From Austropuccinia psidii (lineage: Eukaryota; Basidiomycota; Pucciniomycetes; Pucciniales; Sphaerophragmiaceae), in the NCBI GenBank assembly GCA_023105745.1, contig JALGQZ010000014.1:4063888-4127887 (forward strand): a DNA stretch of 64,000 nucleotides, read 5' to 3'. Under the pieces are notes generated by a model. It saw only the letters and a program-made list of their open reading frames with translations. It had not been told where the DNA came from and searched no databases. Below, piece after piece: positions 59,101 through 64,000 of the stretch; position 1 is the first letter of the stretch; each line of letters opens with the position of its first letter. The translations under genes were made by a program, and so were the position numbers.

Positions 59101-61314
59101 GGATGCATATGAGAGGATCAAATATGAACTCACAAATGCACCTGTGCTCATCTTACCTGACTTTGAACTACCATTCAAGTTATATATAGATGTAGCATGC
59201 AGCCAAGGCTTGGGAGCAGCCCTTCACCAAAGACAAATTGTGGATGGTGAACCAAGAGAAGGTGTAATATGTTACATCTGCAGGCAGCTGAAAGATTCAG
59301 AAGCCAGGTATGGGGCCACCCAGACAGAATGTCTATGTCTAGTCTGGGCTCTAGAAAAACTCCATTATTATTTGGAGGGTGCAGTCTTTGAAGTCTACAC
59401 AGACTACACAGCCTTTAAGTCTTTACTAAACATGAAGACTACTAATCGACACATGCTGAGATGGCAAATAGCCATCCAGGAGTATAGAGGGAACATGACC
59501 ATCATATACAAGGAAGGTAAAAGCCATACCAATGCAGATGGCCACTGGACAATGTCAAAAGCAATCCAGCTTATGACCCTGAAGTTGCTGCAAAAATTCC
59601 TATCCATTTTATGGAAATAAATAGGAAGAAAAACTTCAGATTCTCTGAATGGGCACCAGGTAGTGGTACCCTTGACAGTGGAAACACTGATTCAGAAGGG
59701 ACAGAAACCCCCATAATGGGAATAAGTTCCTCAGAATTGCACAATGAATTTTTCAATGCAGTACTGAAATCTTATGCTAAACACAAACAGTGTAGCATAC
59801 TACTCCAACTCCTTCAACAGAAATACAGGAGCCCAGAAATGGAAACCCAGCTGGAGGAACCCTGGTTGAGGGCCTATAAGGACAATAAATTCTTCCTTAT
59901 ACATGGCCTGATTTATCACAGAGAAAAGCACACCAGTGCACTCACAGTGATAGATAGAGACCACATCTCTTTAATCCTGCAGGAATGCCATGACTGCCCC
60001 TACATGGGACACATGAGTGAGGACAGGACTAAAGAGAGGGTAGCAAGCACAGCTTGGTGGCCCAAGTGGGAGCAAGAGTTGAGTGAATACATCAACACTT
60101 GTGAAAGATGCCAAAAGGCAAATATAAAGCATGGAAAGAAATATGGGTTGCTTCAACACATAGAAGAACCCAAGCACCCATGGGAAACCATCAACATGGA
60201 CTGGGTCACAGGACTTGTCCCAGGAGGCAAAGAAAACTACAATGCCTGCTTAATCATAGTTGATAGGTTCAGCAAGAGCATGAGATGTCTACCATGCCAT
60301 AAAGAGGACACAGCCATGGACACTGCTCTGTTATTTTGGAATAACATCATATCCACCTGTGGAGTCCCTAAGATCATAATCAGTGACAGGGACCCAAAAT
60401 TCACATCTGAATTTCGGACCAATTTATATGACATGCTTGGCACCAAGCTTGCGTTTTCCACAGCTTACCATCCACAAACAGATGGCCTAGCTGAAAGGAT
60501 GATCCAAACAATGGAGGACATCCTCAGGAGGTTCTGTGCCTATGGCATGGAATACAAAGACCATGAGGGATATACCCATGATTAGGTCACCCTCTTACCA
60601 GCAGTCCAACTGGCTTATAATACAAGCCAGCACTCTACCACAGGAAAAACACCTGCACTGGTAGAGAAAGGGTGGAATCCTCTTTTACCTGTGGATCACT
60701 TGAAGAAAAATCTTCTGACCATCCACCCCACAGCCAAAGACTTCCATCATATGTGGAAGAAAGCCTGTGATACTGCTGCCAAATGCATAGCTGAGGCCAA
60801 AGAGTATAATAAGCAGAGGTGGGACAAATCACATATGGAACCTGACTTCAAGGAAGGGGACCAGTTGTTAGTGTCTACACTGAACTTTAACAATCTCAAA
60901 GGACCCAAGAAAATGAGAGACTCATTTGTAGGGCCCTTCACTATCATTAAGTTGATAGGGAAGAATGCAGTAGAGGTCAAGCCCACTGAGGAGTTTTCTA
61001 GGAAACACCCAGTCTTGCCAGTGAGCCTGGACAAACCCTACTTCCAAACAGAGGAGGATAAATTCCCCTCCAGGAAGAAGAACACCACTCCACCAGAAAT
61101 AGTGGAAGTAGAAGACTCTCCTGGACCTTTGAGTAAAATCATCAGGGACAGGAAAATCAGACTTAATGGGAAGGATCAGAGACAATATCTAGTCAGATTC
61201 AAGAACCAGACAGCTGACAAAGACAAATGGTTGGCAGAGGATGCCATACCAGATGGGAACCTCCATTTAAGGAGATTCAGAGCCTCTAGGAGGACTGAAC
61301 AGTCTCATCAATGA
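55472..61314 (+). pseudogene. Element F gag-pol polyprotein (broken)
   Basis: Same domain order as E: Gag, knuckle [14 protein letters not shown], retropepsin [16 protein letters not shown], RNase H YIDVACSQG, integrase HHCC and D,D,E core, GPF module and chromodomain-like tail. Lesions: TGA at 57149-57151 (Cys in siblings, KCRC); TAG at 58793-58795 after EDHVQ, the same stop as in B; a 13-nt deletion at about 59536-59546 in the RNase H end (DGLSRWPL becomes DGHWTM), flanked in siblings by a short repeat AGATGGCC; and TAG at 60583-60585 (Trp in HDWVTLLP). It is not a source of complete Pol. Confidence 0.95.
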
Positions 61315-61327
61315 TGAGCCTTTTTTA

Positions 61328-61338
61328 GAGGGAGGGTA
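61328..61338 (+). promoter_or_regulatory. Polypurine tract of element F
   Basis: GAGGGAGGG followed by TA lies immediately before the 3' LTR, the plus-strand priming position. Confidence 0.85.
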
Positions 61339-62767
61339 TGTCAGCCTGTGACTCAAAACCAGAGCACAAGCATGACAGCCAAAATACCATAAACCAATGG
61401 TATAGCCAAAATACCACCAAAACATGGAGCTGAGCCAAATTAGCTCAAAAGGTATCAAAAGAAAGAGGAAATTCACCTCTTCCTGAAAATATAAGTCCCA
61501 TCACCATAGGACAAGAAATAACAAAGTTATTCTTGCTCAAAGTTATTGCTGAGCATAAACCTTAATTTTCACCTCTCATCTAAAATCTAGAAGGAGAGGC
61601 TTAACCCCATCAAATGGGTACTCAAAATGAAGCTCTAAGCCAGGGCTATCCAATGGTACCAGCCAAACTGAGCTAGCACCAGTATTACTTGAGTTATGGT
61701 CAAATTCAGACCAAATAAGGGTGAACAAAACATTCACCTCCCATCTAACTTTTACAGTTTTAGTGTGAGATACCTGAAGTGGGCCTTTTTGGAAAGAGCA
61801 CAATCAGGGCTATCTGATGGTGCCATTCATTTCCTCATAACTCAACTACAACAGAAGTTATTGGCCAAACAAGCTTAATACAGCTTTTGACCAGACCACG
61901 CCAATGTACAAAAATACTTGTACATGGGATAACTTTGTCATATCTAATGATAACCATGTCAAGTTGGGTACCATTGTGTAGAGCTCATACAGAGCTATTC
62001 AATGAACCAACTTTGAGCTTGATATCTCAAAAACCGACAGAGTTATGACCATTTCAAGGTCAAAATCCCACCTGATGTCAGATACAGCCTTACCATGGGA
62101 TAATATCCCATAACCATGAATATGAGGTGTCAAATAGACAAAGAAGCATGTTTTTACTTCAATACCTCATATGTCAGTCAATACTGGGGTCCCATACAGT
62201 TTCTGTACAGCATTCTACGCGTCATACACATCAGAATCAGGCTGTGAGGTCCCCAGATGAAAATTTTCACCCTGTATTGGTGAAAACTGCCCAGATGTGG
62301 TTTCAAAACCACATCTGAGCCCAATAAAGGGTATACAGGCTGTTTGCAAACCACAAGCCTGTCATAGAGAGTGAAAAATCTTCACTTCCTCTACGTGGAA
62401 AGGTCTAGCAGCCTTTCCACCCCAATTTCAGGATAAAAGGAGGGCTTTTCACAGCCAAAATCCTTTCCTCATCCTGCTCTTGAATAACCTACGTAGTAAA
62501 CTGTCAAAAACAGCTTTACTCTTGGTTAAATAATCAGGTATAATTATAATCTTTAATTATTGTAGACTTTATTATTGTAATCCAACAGATAAAGCCTGCA
62601 CCCAGGGTTCTCAATAGCGCTCACCACCACTATTTCTCAATAGTAGAGCCCTTTTATCTTATTATAAAACCTTTATAAATCTTTTTTAATCATTTTCTGC
62701 CGTGTCACATACACAGTTAAAGTTGTAATTAGCCTAGTTATACCTTTATCATAGTATCATCCTGACA
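61339..62767 (+). repeat. Element F 3' LTR (1429 bp)
   Basis: Starts TGTCAGCCTGTGACTC and ends AGTATCATCCTGACA. Pairs with 53100-54529 with a low number of substitutions. Followed by TSD TTTGG. Confidence 0.97.
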
Positions 62768-62772
62768 TTTGG

Positions 62773-63300
62773 AAAGCTTCTTAAAGTTTTTAATCCCATT
62801 TTTCCAATAAATCCTCCCTTTTCAATCTTTTCAATGGTTCTGAAACTTGTGAAAAGTCCTTCATAAATATCCTGGCATATGTGCATAGTCCTAAACATTA
62901 TCAAACTTCCTTCTTGATTTCTAGTGTAGACAAATTTTGTATCTTGTTTATTTTTTGTCTTGATATATTCTTTCATCCCAAATATACAAAATTACCTACA
63001 ATATTAAGCTCTGGAACATGACATGCAAATTTTGAACCTGAAATTGTGAGTTCTGCCTCTTCTATCCTGAAAAAGATTATTTATAATGTTACCGCATATT
63101 CCCAAATAAATCTTCTTAGGAGTGGATCCTCCTTCCATTTTTTTCTGACATGTTTATCTGGGTAATTTACTCCTATAAATAATCCAAGGTGCTGTGGTAT
63201 TTCATCCCAAAGTATCCAAGTCATTTGTTCTTGATAAACTGCCACAGAAATTTTTCCTCCTTGAGGTAGTCTGGCAAGATGAAGTCTCCCTGTGAGCCTT
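62773..63300 (-). pseudogene. Element G pol remnant 1: reverse transcriptase
   Basis: From 63300 downward the minus strand reads LARLPQGG, SVAVYQEQMTWILWDEIPQ, HLGLFIGVNYPD, RRFIWEYAVTL, FFRIEEAELTISGSKFAC and HVPELNIVG, then FLGLC-like and FSQVSEPLKRL blocks: the RT fingers/palm and connection of a gypsy RT. The catalytic box is degraded (FIGV where FIDD is expected). Stops are scattered. It continues into 53094 when F is removed. Upstream of 63300 homology is lost, close to a short inverted-repeat sequence. Confidence 0.85.
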
Positions 63301-63304
63301 AGTG

Positions 63305-63398
63305 GAATGTAAAAATGTGTTCATTCATTACATCAGTGAACTTAAATTTACATAGAACGAATTAAGAATTACAGATGTGTAATTTAATTTTTACATTC
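63305..63398. repeat. 94-bp sequence with 12-bp terminal inverted repeats
   Basis: GAATGTAAAAAT at 63305-63316 and ATTTTTACATTC at 63387-63398 are perfect inverted repeats around an AT-rich centre. It lies where G homology stops. It could be a tiny MITE-like insertion or chance in AT-rich DNA; no clear TSD. Confidence 0.3.
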
Positions 63399-64000
63399 TG
63401 TTACATGTGTAAAGCTTAAGTATAGTAAATGATGAGGAATTATAGGAAAAATAAATTGGAAAAATTAATTTTTGGAGGGAAGGGGAATCTTGGCTTCAAG
63501 AATGGAAGACTCACCCAAATTCCTTTCTTACAGGAATATGATGTCAAAATTTATGCAAAAGATCATTGCTTTTGGCCTGGGATTGAGTGACAGGGTCTGT
63601 GACTCAATTAATAATGAGGTTTTGATACCAACCAGGGAAGCTTTAACTGTTGTGAAGAGTGTCAACATACCCTTGAGTTAAAAAAACCTTAGAAAAAACA
63701 GTTAGAACTGGCTTCAAGGTCCTTTACACACATTATGACATGTTTCTAAGGCTTTAAACCAGCCATTACTATAGAAATTTCTGATTTAAGGTACTAAAAT
63801 GGCTAGAACCAGCCCTTTTTTGGTTCAAACCAGGGTTCAAGGATACAATAATTAGCTTTTTTGTTTTCAGTGTGTTTCTCATGATGTATTAGAGTGAAAT
63901 TTGCTTTTGGAGTAAGAGAACTGGTGGCTATAAAAGAATATCTTCTTTGCCCTACTTTTCTCTTCATGTTAGAATCTTTTACTTTTATAATTAGTTTATA
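63399..64000. other. No recognisable feature
   Basis: AT-rich. A 69-codon plus-strand frame (63472-63681) has no motif I recognise and no supporting context. Element G homology does not obviously resume before the window ends. Confidence 0.5.

Larger units (their letters stand above)
53100..62767 (+). mobile_element. Element F: Ty3/gypsy LTR retrotransposon (family 1), inserted in G
   Basis: Full-length plus-strand element, TSD TTTGG (53095-53099, 62768-62772). 5' LTR 53100-54529 (1430 bp), 3' LTR 61339-62767 (1429 bp). Gag-pol is broken by three stops and one deletion. The G reading frame passes exactly from LRSFP to KLRKIVGEE when F is removed. Confidence 0.98.

Overview
This window is almost entirely LTR retrotransposon DNA from an AT-rich eukaryotic genome, most likely a rust fungus (Pucciniales). 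The chromovirus in the middle and the old Ty3/gypsy remnant read like polyproteins I remember from myrtle rust, Austropuccinia psidii; that identification is recall, not a search. I see no convincing host gene, tRNA or rRNA. About 59 of 64 kb belongs to eight Ty3/gypsy or other LTR elements stacked inside one another. Seven are placed exactly by matching ends, and six of those also by 5-bp target-site duplications (TSDs).

Left nest (1-17247). Element A (+ strand, 5' part outside the window) has a pol gene split at 1838/14162 by element B (minus strand, 1839-14156, TSD GATTC). B is itself split by a small LTR element, I (5456-8089, TSD TTCAA), which carries only a 401-codon orphan ORF. A ends with a diverged 3' LTR at 17247. 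From 17248 to about 21988 there is AT-rich sequence without a recognisable gene.

Right nest (21989-63300). The substrate is an old, stop-ridden gypsy pol, element G (minus strand). It survives as four pieces: RT (62773-63300), RNase H (52400-53094), integrase zinc/core start (32855-33241) and integrase C-terminus (21989-22710). Three elements fill the gaps: D (22716-32849, TSD GAGAC), E (33247-52394, TSD TTCTT) and F (53100-62767, TSD TTTGG). E has an uninterrupted gag-pol ORF of 1952 codons, but its 5' LTR is split by H, a very young chromovirus (42576-52035, TSD ATAAC; LTRs differ at only about 2 of 765 positions).

A, B, E and F form one family (LTR about 1430 bp, ends TGTCAG...CTGACA) and D a sister family (LTR about 1505 bp). 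Both have an unusual 5' organisation. A small basic ORF1 ends at a splice donor (AAAG/GTAAAT). A conserved acceptor (YYAG/AGAYCTTGG) joins it in frame to ORF2, which has no ATG of its own and overlaps the first ~240 codons of gag-pol in another frame. The gag-pol ATG lies inside the intron. Splicing would therefore choose between a 333-335 aa ORF1-ORF2 protein and Gag-Pol. This is the most interesting system here.

Element H uses different devices: a canonical -1 slippery heptamer GGGAAAA at the gag/pol junction, and a 14-nt match between LTR and primer-binding position that suggests Tf1/sushi-type self-priming. Its 3' region also carries a dense TGCGCA repeat array.
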